Source of the DNA: Streptomyces sp. DH5
Lineage (GTDB): Bacteria > Actinomycetota > Actinomycetes > Streptomycetales > Streptomycetaceae
Length of the DNA stretch: 64,000 nucleotides
Reading direction: 5' to 3'
NCBI RefSeq assembly: GCF_020873915.1
Contig: NZ_JAHWGP010000002.1
Coordinates: 248,001-312,000, forward strand
Part shown: positions 7,043 to 15,289 of the stretch, in pieces
Numbering within the stretch: the first letter of the stretch is position 1
Layout of the letters: the number at the start of each line of letters is the position of its first letter
The notes under the pieces: model-generated
What the model was told of the DNA's origin: nothing
The model's database searches: none
Seen by the model: only the letters and a program-made list of their open reading frames with translations
Position numbers and translations under genes: made by a program

Positions 7043-8440
7043 TCACGCGGCGACCCGCTCGGCGCTGTCCGCGGTGATGCCCCGGGTCGAGGCGATCACG
7101 TTCTTCAGCTTCTTGGACAGGGCCTCATAGAACATGCTCAGCGGAAACTCGTCCGGAAGCACGTCATCGACGAGTTTGCGCGGCGGCAGCGTCAGGTCGA
7201 GGGCGTCGGGGCCCTTGGCCCACTTGGAGCCCGGGTGCGGGGAGAGGTAGGAGGAGACCAGCTCGTACCCGGCGAACCAGTGGACGAGTTTGGGACGGTC
7301 GATGCCGTCGCGGTACAGCGTCTCGATCTCGGCGCAGAGCTGGTTGGTGACCTGCGGGGCGCGCTCCCAGTCGATGCTGAGCTTGTTGTCGGTCCAGCGG
7401 ACGACATCGTGCTTGTGCAGGTAGGCGAAGAGCAGCTGGCCGCCCAGGCCGTCGTAGTTGCGCGTCCGCTCGCCGGTGACGGGGAAGCGGAACATGCGGT
7501 CGAAGAGCACCGCCACCTGGACGTCGCGGGCCTGCGGGACGCCGTCGCCGGCGAGCTTCACGGCCTCCTTGAAGGCGGTGAGGTCGCAGCGCAGCTCCTC
7601 CAGGCCGTACATCCAGAACGGCTGGCGCTGCTTGATCATGAAGGGGTCGAACGGCAGGTCGCCGTGGCTGTGGGTGCGGTCGTGGACCATGTCCCAGAGC
7701 ACGAACGCCTCTTCGCAGCGCTTCTGGTCGTGCACCATGGCGGCGACGTCCTCGGGCAGCTCGAGGCCCAGGATGTCGACGGCCGCCTCGGTGACGCGAC
7801 GGAAGCGGGCGGCCTCGCGGTCGCAGAAGATGCCGCCCCAGGTGAAGCGCTCGGGGGCCTCGCGCACGGCGATGGTCTCGGGGAAGAGCACCGCGGAGTT
7901 GGTGTCGTAGCCCGAGGTGAAGTCCTCGAAGGTGATGCCGCAGAACAGCGGGTTGTCGTAGCGGGTGCGCTCCAGCTCGGCCAGCCAGTCGGGCCAGACC
8001 ATGCGCAGCACGACCGCCTCGAGATTGCGGTCGGGGTTGCCGTTCTGCGTGTACATCGGGAAGACGACCAGGTGCTGGAGACCGTCCTCGCGGAGCGCGG
8101 CGGGCTGGAAGGCGAGCAGCGAGTCGAGGAAGTCGGGCACCTCGAAGCCGCCGTCGGCCCAGCGGGCCAGGTCCTTGGCCAGCGCCTCGTGGTAGGCACG
8201 GTCGTGCGGGAGCAGCGGGGAGAGCTCCTCGACGGCACCGACCACGGTGCGCACCGCGTGCTCGGCGTCGGCGCGGGCCGGGGCCCCGTCGGCGTCGAAG
8301 TCGATCGACCCGTCCTTGGACTGCCAGGGCCGGATCCGCTCCACGGCATCCTTGAGCACGGGCCACGCCGGGTGCTCGACCACCCTGGTCGCCGAAGGAA
8401 CCTGCCCCTCCGCACCCACCTGCACAAGAATCTCCGTCAT
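7043..8440 (-). CDS. DUF6421 family protein
   Basis: This 465-residue soluble protein belongs to DUF6421, an actinobacterial family with no assigned function. No signal peptide or membrane segment is visible. A striking conserved-looking block is H253-D-R-T-H257-S-H259-G followed 22 residues later by E281-E282-L-R-C-D286. It resembles the zincin pattern of M49-type peptidases (HE..H then EE.(R/K)AD), but with Asp in place of the catalytic Glu. This is my reading, not an annotation. A GGAGG site lies 7 bp before the ATG. It is the first gene of a tightly coupled operon with an SDR and an aldolase-like PLP enzyme, so a small metabolic pathway is likely. Confidence 0.85.
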   Translation of the reverse strand: MTEILVQVGAEGQVPSATRVVEHPAWPVLKDAVERIRPWQSKDGSIDFDADGAPARADAEHAVRTVVGAVEELSPLLPHDRAYHEALAKDLARWADGGFEVPDFLDSLLAFQPAALREDGLQHLVVFPMYTQNGNPDRNLEAVVLRMVWPDWLAELERTRYDNPLFCGITFEDFTSGYDTNSAVLFPETIAVREAPERFTWGGIFCDREAARFRRVTEAAVDILGLELPEDVAAMVHDQKRCEEAFVLWDMVHDRTHSHGDLPFDPFMIKQRQPFWMYGLEELRCDLTAFKEAVKLAGDGVPQARDVQVAVLFDRMFRFPVTGERTRNYDGLGGQLLFAYLHKHDVVRWTDNKLSIDWERAPQVTNQLCAEIETLYRDGIDRPKLVHWFAGYELVSSYLSPHPGSKWAKGPDALDLTLPPRKLVDDVLPDEFPLSMFYEALSKKLKNVIASTRGITADSAERVAA

Positions 8441-8693
8441 GTCCCATCCTCCACAAGAAAACCTCTCGTAAGAAGACCGTATACATAGCGGCTTTCTCCC
8501 AGCAAGGGGGGCCTCCGGAAATTATCCTGCCGCACCCCGGTCTTCACCGCATTTTTTCCTGCCGAACACCCGGGTGGGTGGTGCTGTGCGCCACCGATGT
8601 TCAGCCTCTGGACGCGGCGGGCACAGGCGATACGGTCCAGGAGGGCCGTAGGGACGCGGTCCCCCGCCGCCGTCGACGGAAGCGAGTCGAGTC
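8441..8693. other. Divergent intergenic region
   Basis: The gap between the DUF6421 operon and the phosphodiesterase gene must carry both promoters. I see the DUF6421 ribosome binding site (minus strand GGAGG at about 8448-8452) but no convincing sigma-70 boxes for either side, and no inverted repeat of note. Confidence 0.4.
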
Positions 8694-9377
8694 TTGAACT
8701 TCCTCACCATCGGTCACCGCGGAGTCATGGGTGTCGAACCCGAGAACACCCTCCGGTCCTTCGTCGCCGCCCAGGAGGCGGGCCTCGACGTCATCGAGCT
8801 CGACCTGCACCTGAGCAAGGACGGCGCGCTCGTCGTCATGCACGACACCGACGTGGACCGCACGACGGACGGCACGGGCGCCGTCGCCGACAAGACGCTC
8901 GCCGAGCTGCGCGCCCTCGACGCGGGGCGCGGCGAGCGCGTCCCCCTCTTCGAGGAGGTCCTGAACGCCGTCCGCACGCCGCTCCAGGCCGAGATCAAGG
9001 ACGTGCGGGCGGCCAGGGCGCTGGCCGCCGTGATGAACGAGCGCGGGCTGGCCGGCCGGGTGGAGGTCTCGTCGTTCCACGACGATGCCATCACCGAGAT
9101 CGCCCGGCTGGTACCCGGGGTGCGCACGGCGCTCGTCGCGAGCCGGTACGACACCGGCGTCGTGGACCGTGCGGTCGCGGCCGGCGCCTCGTCCGTCTGC
9201 CTCGACATCCGCCGGCTCACCCTGGAGATCACCGAACGGGCGCGGAAGGCGAACCTCGCGGTGATCGGCTGGGTGGTCAACACCCAGGACCACCTCAGAC
9301 TGGTCAGGGCCCTGCAGCTCGACGGGGCGACCACCGACTACCCGGAGATCAAGCGCACCGGCCGCTTCACCGCGTGA
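8694..9377 (+). CDS. Glycerophosphodiester phosphodiesterase
   Basis: This 227-residue GDPD-family TIM-barrel enzyme hydrolyses glycerophosphodiesters to sn-glycerol-3-phosphate and an alcohol. Catalytic and metal residues are in place: GHRG (H8), EPENT, IELDLHLSKDGALVVMHD, and the late EIKD and DIRRL strands. There is no signal peptide, so it is cytoplasmic. The start is TTG at 8694 with only a weak purine tract upstream; the N-terminal sequence NFLTIGHRG fits the family exactly, so little can be missing. Its stop is 22 bp from that of the convergent GNAT gene. Confidence 0.92.
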   Translation: MNFLTIGHRGVMGVEPENTLRSFVAAQEAGLDVIELDLHLSKDGALVVMHDTDVDRTTDGTGAVADKTLAELRALDAGRGERVPLFEEVLNAVRTPLQAEIKDVRAARALAAVMNERGLAGRVEVSSFHDDAITEIARLVPGVRTALVASRYDTGVVDRAVAAGASSVCLDIRRLTLEITERARKANLAVIGWVVNTQDHLRLVRALQLDGATTDYPEIKRTGRFTA

Positions 9378-9399
9378 GCGGCCGGACGCCGTACCGCGA

Positions 9400-9942
9400 T
9401 CAGGCCAGTTCCTTCACCAGCAGCTCGAACCGCAGGTCGTCGCGCTGGGGGATGCCGAAGCGCTCGTCACCGTACGGGAAGGGAGTCATCCTTCCCGTAC
9501 GGCGGTAGCCGCGCCGCTCGTACCAGGCGATCAGGTCCTCGCGCACGGAGATCACCGTCATGTGCATCTCGTCCACGCCCCAGGTCTCGCGCGCCCGGCG
9601 CTCCGCCTCGGCGATGATCGTCCTGCCGAGCCCGGCGCCCTGAAGAGCGGGGCTGACCGCGAACATGCCGAAGTAGGCATACGCGCCGCGGTGTTCGAGC
9701 TGGCAGCAGGCGACGATGCGGCCCTCGCGCTCCACCGTCAGCAGCCGGCTGTCCGGGGACCTGACGACCTCCAGCACGCCCTCGGGGTCGGTCCGCTGCC
9801 CCTGGAGGATGTCCGCCTCGGTGGTCCACCCGGCCCGGCTGGACTCTCCGCGGTACGCCGACTCGATCAGGGCGACGAGCGCGTCCACGTCGGCTTCGGT
9901 GGCGTCGCGGAAGGTCAGGACGGAGTCGGTGGCGGATGACAT
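9400..9942 (-). CDS. GNAT-family N-acetyltransferase
   Basis: This 180-residue protein is a GCN5-related acetyltransferase. It has the acetyl-CoA pyrophosphate loop VSPALQGAGLGRTIIAEAERRA and a C-terminal WYERRGYRRTGR strand. The substrate cannot be told from sequence. It is convergent with the glycerophosphodiesterase gene and divergent from the VOC protein gene, with 85 bp between the two starts. Confidence 0.88.
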   Translation of the reverse strand: MSSATDSVLTFRDATEADVDALVALIESAYRGESSRAGWTTEADILQGQRTDPEGVLEVVRSPDSRLLTVEREGRIVACCQLEHRGAYAYFGMFAVSPALQGAGLGRTIIAEAERRARETWGVDEMHMTVISVREDLIAWYERRGYRRTGRMTPFPYGDERFGIPQRDDLRFELLVKELA

Positions 9943-10027
9943 GGCCGGGTCCCCTGGTTCGTGTGCGCCGCTTCCGGCGTGGTTCGGACGGGGACGAGAC
10001 TAACCCCCGGGCGCTACGCTCGGCCGC

Positions 10028-10426
10028 ATGGTGCACGTACTGAGCAGCCGTACCCTGCTCCGCCCCACCGACCCCGACCGCTCCCGCGCCTTCTACGGCG
10101 GACAGCTGGGCCTCGCCGTCCACCGCGAGTTCGGCACCGGCCCGGAGCGGGGCACCGTCTACTTCCTCGGCGGGGGCTTCCTGGAGCTCTCCGGACGCTC
10201 CGACGCCTCCGCCCCCGCCTCCCCGGACGTCCGGCTGTGGCTCCAGGTCGAGGACCTCACGGCGGCGCACGCGGAACTGGTGGCCAAGGGCGTCGGGATC
10301 GTCCGGCCGCCGGTGCGGGAACCGTGGGGTCTGGTGGAGATGTGGATCGAGGATCCGGACGGGATCCCGATCGTCCTGGTCGAGATTCCGTCCGACCATC
10401 CGCTGCGTTACCGGCCGGGCATCTGA
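10028..10426 (+). CDS. VOC superfamily (glyoxalase/bleomycin resistance-like) protein
   Basis: This 132-residue protein has the beta-alpha-beta-beta-beta repeats of the vicinal oxygen chelate superfamily: RPTDPDRSRAFYGGQLGL at the N-terminus and WGLVEMWIEDPDGIPIVLVE at the C-terminus. The final Glu-containing strand could bind a metal. The N-terminal ligand position is occupied by a non-His residue (SSRTLLRPT), so an enzymatic role is uncertain and binding or sequestration is possible. No substrate can be inferred from the neighbours. Confidence 0.85.
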   Translation: MVHVLSSRTLLRPTDPDRSRAFYGGQLGLAVHREFGTGPERGTVYFLGGGFLELSGRSDASAPASPDVRLWLQVEDLTAAHAELVAKGVGIVRPPVREPWGLVEMWIEDPDGIPIVLVEIPSDHPLRYRPGI

Positions 10427-10616
10427 GGACGGCCGGGCCGCGCACCGGGGCGCAGGGGGCGGATGGAGCGTCGGCGGCTGTCCGTGCACGGAGGCTGCGG
10501 GCGGGCCCGCGTCGGATGCGTCCGCCCGGCCGAGCGGCCGCTGCCGGTCCGGGCAGCCGCTGTCGGTCCGCACCGCGCGACGGGCGGAACACGGCCTCGG
10601 GCGGTCTGCCGAGTCC
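10427..10616. other. Intergenic gap between converging VOC and marR genes
   Basis: About 190 bp of GC-rich sequence without a recognisable gene. No strong hairpin stands out. Confidence 0.3.
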
Positions 10617-11195
10617 TCAGGCGCGCAGCGCGCCCAGCCGTCCTTCCAGCCGCCCGAGCAGCGTTCCGAGCAGGGCGGCGAGTTCACCGAGCTGCGGACC
10701 GTCCAGGCCGGACAGTGCGTCCGTCTCGTAGGAGAGCTGCGCGGGCAGGATGCCGTCGACCGTGTCACGTCCGGCGTCGGTGAGCCGGACGAAGGCGACC
10801 CGGCGGTCACGGGTGTCGCCGCGGCGCTCCACCAGCCCGCGCTCGCTGAGCTGTTTGAGGCGTTTGGTGACCGCGGCGCCCGAGGAGAAGGTCTCACGGG
10901 CCAGCTCGCTCGGGGTCAGCTCGTGTCCGGTGCGGCGCAGCGCGCCGAGCAGGTCGAACTCCGCGCGGGACAGCCCTGCCCGGCGCAGCGGGGCGTCCTC
11001 CGCCTGCTGGAGCAGGGCGGCGCAGCGGTTGATGCGGCCGATGACCTCCATGGGGCCGGTGTCCAGGCCGGGGTGGACGGCCCGCCACTGCCGGACGACC
11101 GCGGCCACGGTGTCGCCCCGCCCGCCCGGCGGGTCGGCGCCGGTGTCCCGGGGTCCCTCGTCACCGGTCGCCGATGGTCCTTCGGTCGCCGTCAT
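10617..11195 (-). CDS. MarR-family transcriptional regulator
   Basis: This 192-residue protein has a MarR winged helix-turn-helix: FDLLGALRRTGHELTPSELARE, then SSGAAVTKRLKQLSERGLVERRGDTRDRRVAFVRLTDAGR. About 35 acidic residues precede the domain. The start at 11195 follows a GGAGG site. Its ATG overlaps, as ATGA, the end of the broken FUSC-type transporter reading frame upstream, so the two were once a translationally coupled pair. MarR proteins normally repress an adjacent efflux gene and respond to its substrate. Here that gene is inactivated. Confidence 0.9.
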   Translation of the reverse strand: MTATEGPSATGDEGPRDTGADPPGGRGDTVAAVVRQWRAVHPGLDTGPMEVIGRINRCAALLQQAEDAPLRRAGLSRAEFDLLGALRRTGHELTPSELARETFSSGAAVTKRLKQLSERGLVERRGDTRDRRVAFVRLTDAGRDTVDGILPAQLSYETDALSGLDGPQLGELAALLGTLLGRLEGRLGALRA

Positions 11196-11817
11196 GGCCG
11201 TACGTCCTCCGTGTGCGCGCTGGTGCCGGGGAGCAGCCCCTGGCGTCGTACCGTCGCCGCGAGCGTACGGTGTCCCGACTGCGCGGCGGGCACGACCCGC
11301 TCCCGGGCACCGCGCGCTGCCACCACTCGCCGGCCGCGGTGTCGGCGGCCCACAGGTCCACCAAGGCGGCGGCGAGGTGGCGGCGCGCGGCGTCCAGGGC
11401 CGCGGGCGCGGCCTGCGTCCCGGCCAGCAGGCGGGCGGCGTCCTCAGGTCACGGTCGACGGTGGTGAGCGCCTCCTCGACCCGGTCGCCCGCTCTGCGGT
11501 TGGTCATCGGCACGGCCGCGGCGAAGCCGGCCAGGGCGCCGACGAGGGCGCCCACGACGCGGCCGCCGACCAGCTCGCCGGTCGGCCGGTAACCGGGGAA
11601 CTCGGTGACGCACAGGGCGAGGGCAGGTCACGGCCGGGCCGCCGGGCATGCCGAGCACCACCCGTCGCAGGGCCCCGGCCCGGGCGGCATACGGGCGTAC
11701 GGGGCGCACGGCGGCCGACCCGGCCATGGTGTACGTCGCCAGGTCGATCCGGCCGAGCCCCGCCGGCGACAGGGCGGGCGGGGCGACCGCGACGACCGCG
11801 CTGAGGGCGGACTTGAA
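11192..11817 (-). pseudogene. Decayed FUSC-type (aromatic acid exporter-like) membrane protein gene
   Basis: On the minus strand, three short frames in a row read like one streptomycete FUSC-family protein. The first reads KSALSAVVAVA...IDLATYTMAGSAA...PYAARAGALRRVVLGM. A shift follows near 11620 into LALALCVTEFPGYRPTGELV...VGALVGALAGFAAAVPM. A further shift near 11445 leads into DAARLLAGTQAAPAALDAAR...ALVDLWAADTAAGEWWQRA, and another near 11300 into ERVVPAAQSGHRTLAATV and the stop at 11192. A large middle part is missing compared with intact homologues. The old stop overlaps the marR start as ATGA. Frameshifts plus deletion make this a pseudogene rather than a sequencing slip. Confidence 0.75.
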
Positions 11818-12057
11818 TCAGGTCTCGGAGGGCCGCCCGGGGCGCAGTGCGCCCCGGCGAGCGGGAGACGCCGGACGCGGTGGGCGGGAAGGGAACTGCT
11901 CACGAGGAGCAAGACGAACAGACAATTCACCGTGAAACAGGACACTGACCTGCTGCGCTCCCCCGGACGCTCCCCGTGCACCTCAGTGCGCCCGCGTGCC
12001 CGTCGCCGGGTGCGGGCATTCCCTGACCGACCGCTGTACGGGTCGAGGGGGGTTCGC
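11818..12057. other. Intergenic region with near-perfect palindrome
   Basis: A 21-bp palindrome with a single central base lies at 11837-11857 (arms CCGGGGCGCA and TGCGCCCCGG). It may be a terminator or an operator for the DUF5134 gene that starts at 12058. No other feature is evident. Confidence 0.45.
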
Positions 12058-12609
12058 GTGCACGGACCGGCGTCGTCCGGCTGGCTGCTGGTCGCGCTCT
12101 GCGCGGCGACCGGCGCCTACTGTCTGCTGCGGATGCGCAGCCGCGTGGAGGAACAGCGCCGGGCCGCGGGCGGCGAGGCGCTGATGGGGTTCGGCATGGC
12201 CGTCATGGCCGTGCCGACGACGGCGTTCGCCCCGCCGTCCTGGTCCTGGCCGGCCCTCGCGGTGGTGTTCGCCGTGGCGGGGCTGCACGCGCTGTGGACC
12301 TCCCGCGCGGGCGCCCGCCACCTGCACCACCTGGTGGGAGCCGGGGCGATGGTGTACATGGCGGTGGCCATGACCGCCTCCCCCGGCGGCGAGCACGGGC
12401 ACGGCGGCTCGGGTGTCCCCCTGGTGACCGGGATCCTGCTGTTCTACTTCGCCGGGTACGTGCTGGCGACGGGGGCTCGCCTGGTGCCCGCGCCCGTGTC
12501 CGTGACGGGGGTCGCGGCGGGCGCCGGCTGGGGCGACCGGCCGGACATGGCGCGGGCCTGCCGGCTGTCCATGGCGATCGGGATGGTGGCCATGCTGCTG
12601 ACGATGTGA
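12058..12609 (+). CDS. DUF5134 integral membrane protein
   Basis: This 183-residue protein has about five or six hydrophobic segments, for example SGWLLVALCAATGAYCLL, WPALAVVFAVAGLHALW and the final LSMAIGMVAMLLTM. It also has a His-rich stretch in the middle (ARHLHHLVGAG and GGEHGHGGSG), matching actinobacterial DUF5134. The start is GTG 12058 after a GAGGGGGG site. Function unknown; His residues near the membrane suggest metal handling, as in other small His-rich membrane proteins. It is 87 bp upstream of an M56 peptidase, a pairing that I recall from other streptomycetes. Confidence 0.82.
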   Translation: MHGPASSGWLLVALCAATGAYCLLRMRSRVEEQRRAAGGEALMGFGMAVMAVPTTAFAPPSWSWPALAVVFAVAGLHALWTSRAGARHLHHLVGAGAMVYMAVAMTASPGGEHGHGGSGVPLVTGILLFYFAGYVLATGARLVPAPVSVTGVAAGAGWGDRPDMARACRLSMAIGMVAMLLTM

Positions 12610-12696
12610 GGCACTGCGGGATCCGGGACCGTTGTCTGCGTCACTTCGGGCCGTTGGGCCGTACCCCTGGGCGGCCCGCGCTCATAGGCTGCGGAC

Positions 12697-13632
12697 ATGA
12701 TCCTCCCCGCGGTCCTGCTGATGCTCGGCGTCCTGACCGCTGTCGCGGGTCCCCGGCTGCTGTCCCGGGCCGACTGGCCGGACCGCGAACCGGTCGTGGC
12801 GCTGTGGGCGTGGCAATGCGTGATCGCGGCCGTGCTGCTGTGCTGCGCCCTGTCGATGACGTTCAGCGCGGCGGCCGCGTGGCAGGTGGTGGGCGGTCAC
12901 GTGTTCGCCACCGCGCCCCGTGCGGTCGCGGAGGCGTACTCCCTCGGCACGGCGGGGGTGTGGGCGGCGACCACCGCGGTGGCACTGGCGTGCGGCGGGC
13001 TGTGGAGCGCCGCGATGCTCGTCAGGGAGGTCGTGCGGGCACGCGCGAGGCGTCGCTCCCGGCGGGACCGCCTGCGTCTGCGGGCCCCAGTGCTGCCGGG
13101 CGAGGAGCCGGGCTCCGACCGTCTGGTCGTCCTCGAGGGGGAGCGGCCCGACGCGTGGTGGCTGCCCGGCAGCCCGCCCCGGCTGGTCGTCACCACGGCC
13201 GCGCTGCGCCGTCTGAGGGGCAGACAGCTGGACGCCGTCCTGGCCCACGAGAAAGGGCACGCCCGGGCCCGGCACGACTGGCTGCTGAACTGTTCCTCGG
13301 CGCTGGCGGCCGGGTTCCCCCAGGTCCCCGTGTTCGCGGCGTTCCGCGACGAGATGCACCGGCTGGTCGAACTCGCCGCCGACGACACGGCCTCCCGGCG
13401 CGTCGGCCGCCTGACCACGGCCCTCGCCCTGGTCGAACTGAACGAGCACCGCGGGGTGTTCGGGCCCTGCCCGGACCCGCGGTCGCAGGTGCCTGCCCGG
13501 GTGCACCGGTTGCTCACTCCCGCCGAGCGGCTGAGCGCGGGGCGGCGGCTGCGGCTGACCGCGGTGGCGTCACTGGTGCCGGTGGTCCCCGTCCTGGTGG
13601 CGTTCGTGCCGGGTTTGCGGGCACTGGGATAG
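12697..13632 (+). CDS. M56-family (BlaR1-like) membrane metallopeptidase
   Basis: This 311-residue membrane protein has hydrophobic segments at about 1-18, 38-60 and 84-108, a cytoplasmic or peripheral zinc peptidase domain, and a C-terminal membrane segment. The zinc motif is H184-E-K-G-H188 with the third-ligand region VELAADDTASRR. M56 proteins sense signals and cleave repressors such as BlaI. No BlaI/CopY-type repressor gene is adjacent here, so the target is unknown. It probably forms a unit with the upstream DUF5134 gene. Confidence 0.88.
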   Translation: MILPAVLLMLGVLTAVAGPRLLSRADWPDREPVVALWAWQCVIAAVLLCCALSMTFSAAAAWQVVGGHVFATAPRAVAEAYSLGTAGVWAATTAVALACGGLWSAAMLVREVVRARARRRSRRDRLRLRAPVLPGEEPGSDRLVVLEGERPDAWWLPGSPPRLVVTTAALRRLRGRQLDAVLAHEKGHARARHDWLLNCSSALAAGFPQVPVFAAFRDEMHRLVELAADDTASRRVGRLTTALALVELNEHRGVFGPCPDPRSQVPARVHRLLTPAERLSAGRRLRLTAVASLVPVVPVLVAFVPGLRALG

Positions 13633-13706
13633 TCCGCGGACCGAGCAGGGTCCTGCGGCGGTGACAGGACTGGCCCCGGAAGCCGCCGGTCCGCAAGGAT
13701 CGCCCC

Positions 13707-14390
13707 ATGCACACCCCCCACACCGATTCCCCGCCCGGACCCCCTCGGCACCGTCCCGCCGGCCTGCCCGCGGGAGCGCTGGCACTGTCGTCGGCGCTGC
13801 TCCTGGCGCTGGTCGCCGTCGAGTGGAGCCCCCTGCTGGGCCTGGACGGCGACATCGCCCGCACCACCCACCGCTGGGCGGTGGCGGAGCCCGGGCTGAC
13901 CGGGGCCGCCCGCATCCTGACGGACTGGGTCTGGGACCCGTGGACGATGCGTGTGCTGTGCGCGGTGGCGGCGGGGCTGCTGGTGTGGCGGTACGCGGAC
14001 CGGTGGACCGCCGGGTGGCTGGTGCTGACGGTGGCCGTCGCGACGGCCGTGCAGCAGGGCCTGAAGGCCGCGCTGGACCGGGCACGCCCCGTCTGGCCCG
14101 ATCCGGTCGACTCCGCGCACTACGCGGCCTTCCCGTCGGGCCACGCCATGACGGCGACGGTCGTCTGCGGGCTCCTGCTGTGGCTCGTACGCCGTCACGG
14201 CGCGGGCCGCGCCCTGTGGCGTACGGCGCTGACCGTCGCGGTCGTCTCGGTGACCGGCGTCGGCCTCACCCGCGTCTGGCTCGGTGTCCACTGGCCGACG
14301 GACGTGCTGGGCGGCTGGCTGCTGGGCGCCCTGGTGGTGACCGTGGCGGTGGGCATCCACCGGCAGCGCCACCCGCGTACCACCGGATGA
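13707..14390 (+). CDS. PAP2-family phosphatase
   Basis: This 227-residue integral membrane lipid phosphatase has all three phosphatase motifs: KAALDRARP, PSGHAMT and TRVWLGVHWPTD, with several transmembrane helices around them. Such enzymes dephosphorylate undecaprenyl pyrophosphate, phosphatidate or related lipid phosphates at the outer face of the membrane. The gene starts 74 bp after the M56 gene and may share its transcript. It is followed by a strong hairpin at 14491-14533. Confidence 0.92.
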   Translation: MHTPHTDSPPGPPRHRPAGLPAGALALSSALLLALVAVEWSPLLGLDGDIARTTHRWAVAEPGLTGAARILTDWVWDPWTMRVLCAVAAGLLVWRYADRWTAGWLVLTVAVATAVQQGLKAALDRARPVWPDPVDSAHYAAFPSGHAMTATVVCGLLLWLVRRHGAGRALWRTALTVAVVSVTGVGLTRVWLGVHWPTDVLGGWLLGALVVTVAVGIHRQRHPRTTG

Positions 14391-14490
14391 CCGCGGGCGC
14401 CGCGCCACCCCGGAGGACGGCGCTGCTCCCCGCGAGCGCCGGGCCCGGACTCACGGGGCATCCGCCGGCGCACGCGCACCCGGGCCGGCA

Positions 14491-14533
14491 CCGGCCATCT
14501 TGGGCGATCCCCCGCGTCGCCCAAGATGACCGG
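14491..14533. terminator. Strong hairpin after the PAP2 gene
   Basis: CATCTTGGGCGA (14496-14507) pairs perfectly with TCGCCCAAGATG (14517-14528); after one mismatch the stem extends by CCGG/CCGG (14491-14494 and 14530-14533). The loop is 9 nt. It lies between the PAP2 stop and the tetR promoter and likely terminates the upstream unit. Confidence 0.75.
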
Positions 14534-14573
14534 CAGCCCGGAGCGGGCCCGAAGGCCCGTCCGACGCGCTGAG

Positions 14574-14597
14574 TATAGTTGGCTGGCAACCAGTCAA
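14574..14597 (+). promoter_or_regulatory. tetR promoter with overlapping operator
   Basis: TATAGT (14574-14579) is a good -10 box. Immediately overlapping it, TTGGCTGG-CAA-CCAGTCAA (14579-14597) is an inverted repeat with one mismatched pair per arm, covering the expected transcription start of the tetR gene. This is the normal layout for TetR autorepression. Confidence 0.65.
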
Positions 14598-14611
14598 CGC
14601 AGGAGTCCAGC

Positions 14612-15289
14612 ATGTCCCCGCGCAGCGCCCTGGTCAACGAAGAGTTGCGAAGACGTTCGAAAGAGCGGCTGCTGCACGCCGCCGTCGAGCTGGTCGGCGA
14701 GCACGGGTACGAGGCGACGACGCTCGGCGACATCGCCGACCGGGCGGGTTCCGCGCGGGGCCTGGTGTCGTACTACTTCCCGGGGAAACGCCAGCTCGTG
14801 CAGTCCGCCGTGCACCGTCTGATGCACCGCACCCTGGAGGAGGCCCTGGAGCGCGAACCGCGCACCGAGGACGGCAGGGAGCGGATGGCGCGGGCCATCG
14901 ACGCGATCCTCGGCCTGGCACGGGAACGGCCGGTGCTGATGCGCCAGCACATGGCGGGTCTGCTGCAGGCCGAGGGTTTCCTGCCCTGCCCGGAACAGCG
15001 GCGCCTGGCCGAACTGCTGAGCGACACCGTCGCCCGGCATGGGTCCGAGGACATCGGGGCCGACTACCCGATGATGCGCGCCCTGCTGATGGGCGCCGTG
15101 TACGCGGCCGTGATGCCGGGCGCGCCGATGCCCGTGCCCATGCTGCGCGCGGAGCTGTTCGAGCGTTACGGACTCGACTGGGAGTCGGGGGTCCCGCCGG
15201 ACACCGGAGCGTCCGGCGGGACGTGCGGGAAGGACCGGACGGACACGGCCCGGTTCTTCGCGACGGAGCCGGAGGCTCAGTCGAAGTAG
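14612..15289 (+). CDS. TetR-family transcriptional regulator
   Basis: This 225-residue regulator has an N-terminal HTH (TTLGDIADRAGSARGLVSYYF) typical of TetR/AcrR proteins and a C-terminal ligand domain of uncertain specificity. The start ATG 14612 has AGGAG 6 bp upstream; an earlier TTG at 14579 lies inside the operator and is unlikely. It probably represses itself through the palindrome over its -10 box. Its 3' end overlaps that of the convergent LVIVD gene by 13 bp. No obvious target transporter is adjacent. Confidence 0.9.
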   Translation: MSPRSALVNEELRRRSKERLLHAAVELVGEHGYEATTLGDIADRAGSARGLVSYYFPGKRQLVQSAVHRLMHRTLEEALEREPRTEDGRERMARAIDAILGLARERPVLMRQHMAGLLQAEGFLPCPEQRRLAELLSDTVARHGSEDIGADYPMMRALLMGAVYAAVMPGAPMPVPMLRAELFERYGLDWESGVPPDTGASGGTCGKDRTDTARFFATEPEAQSK

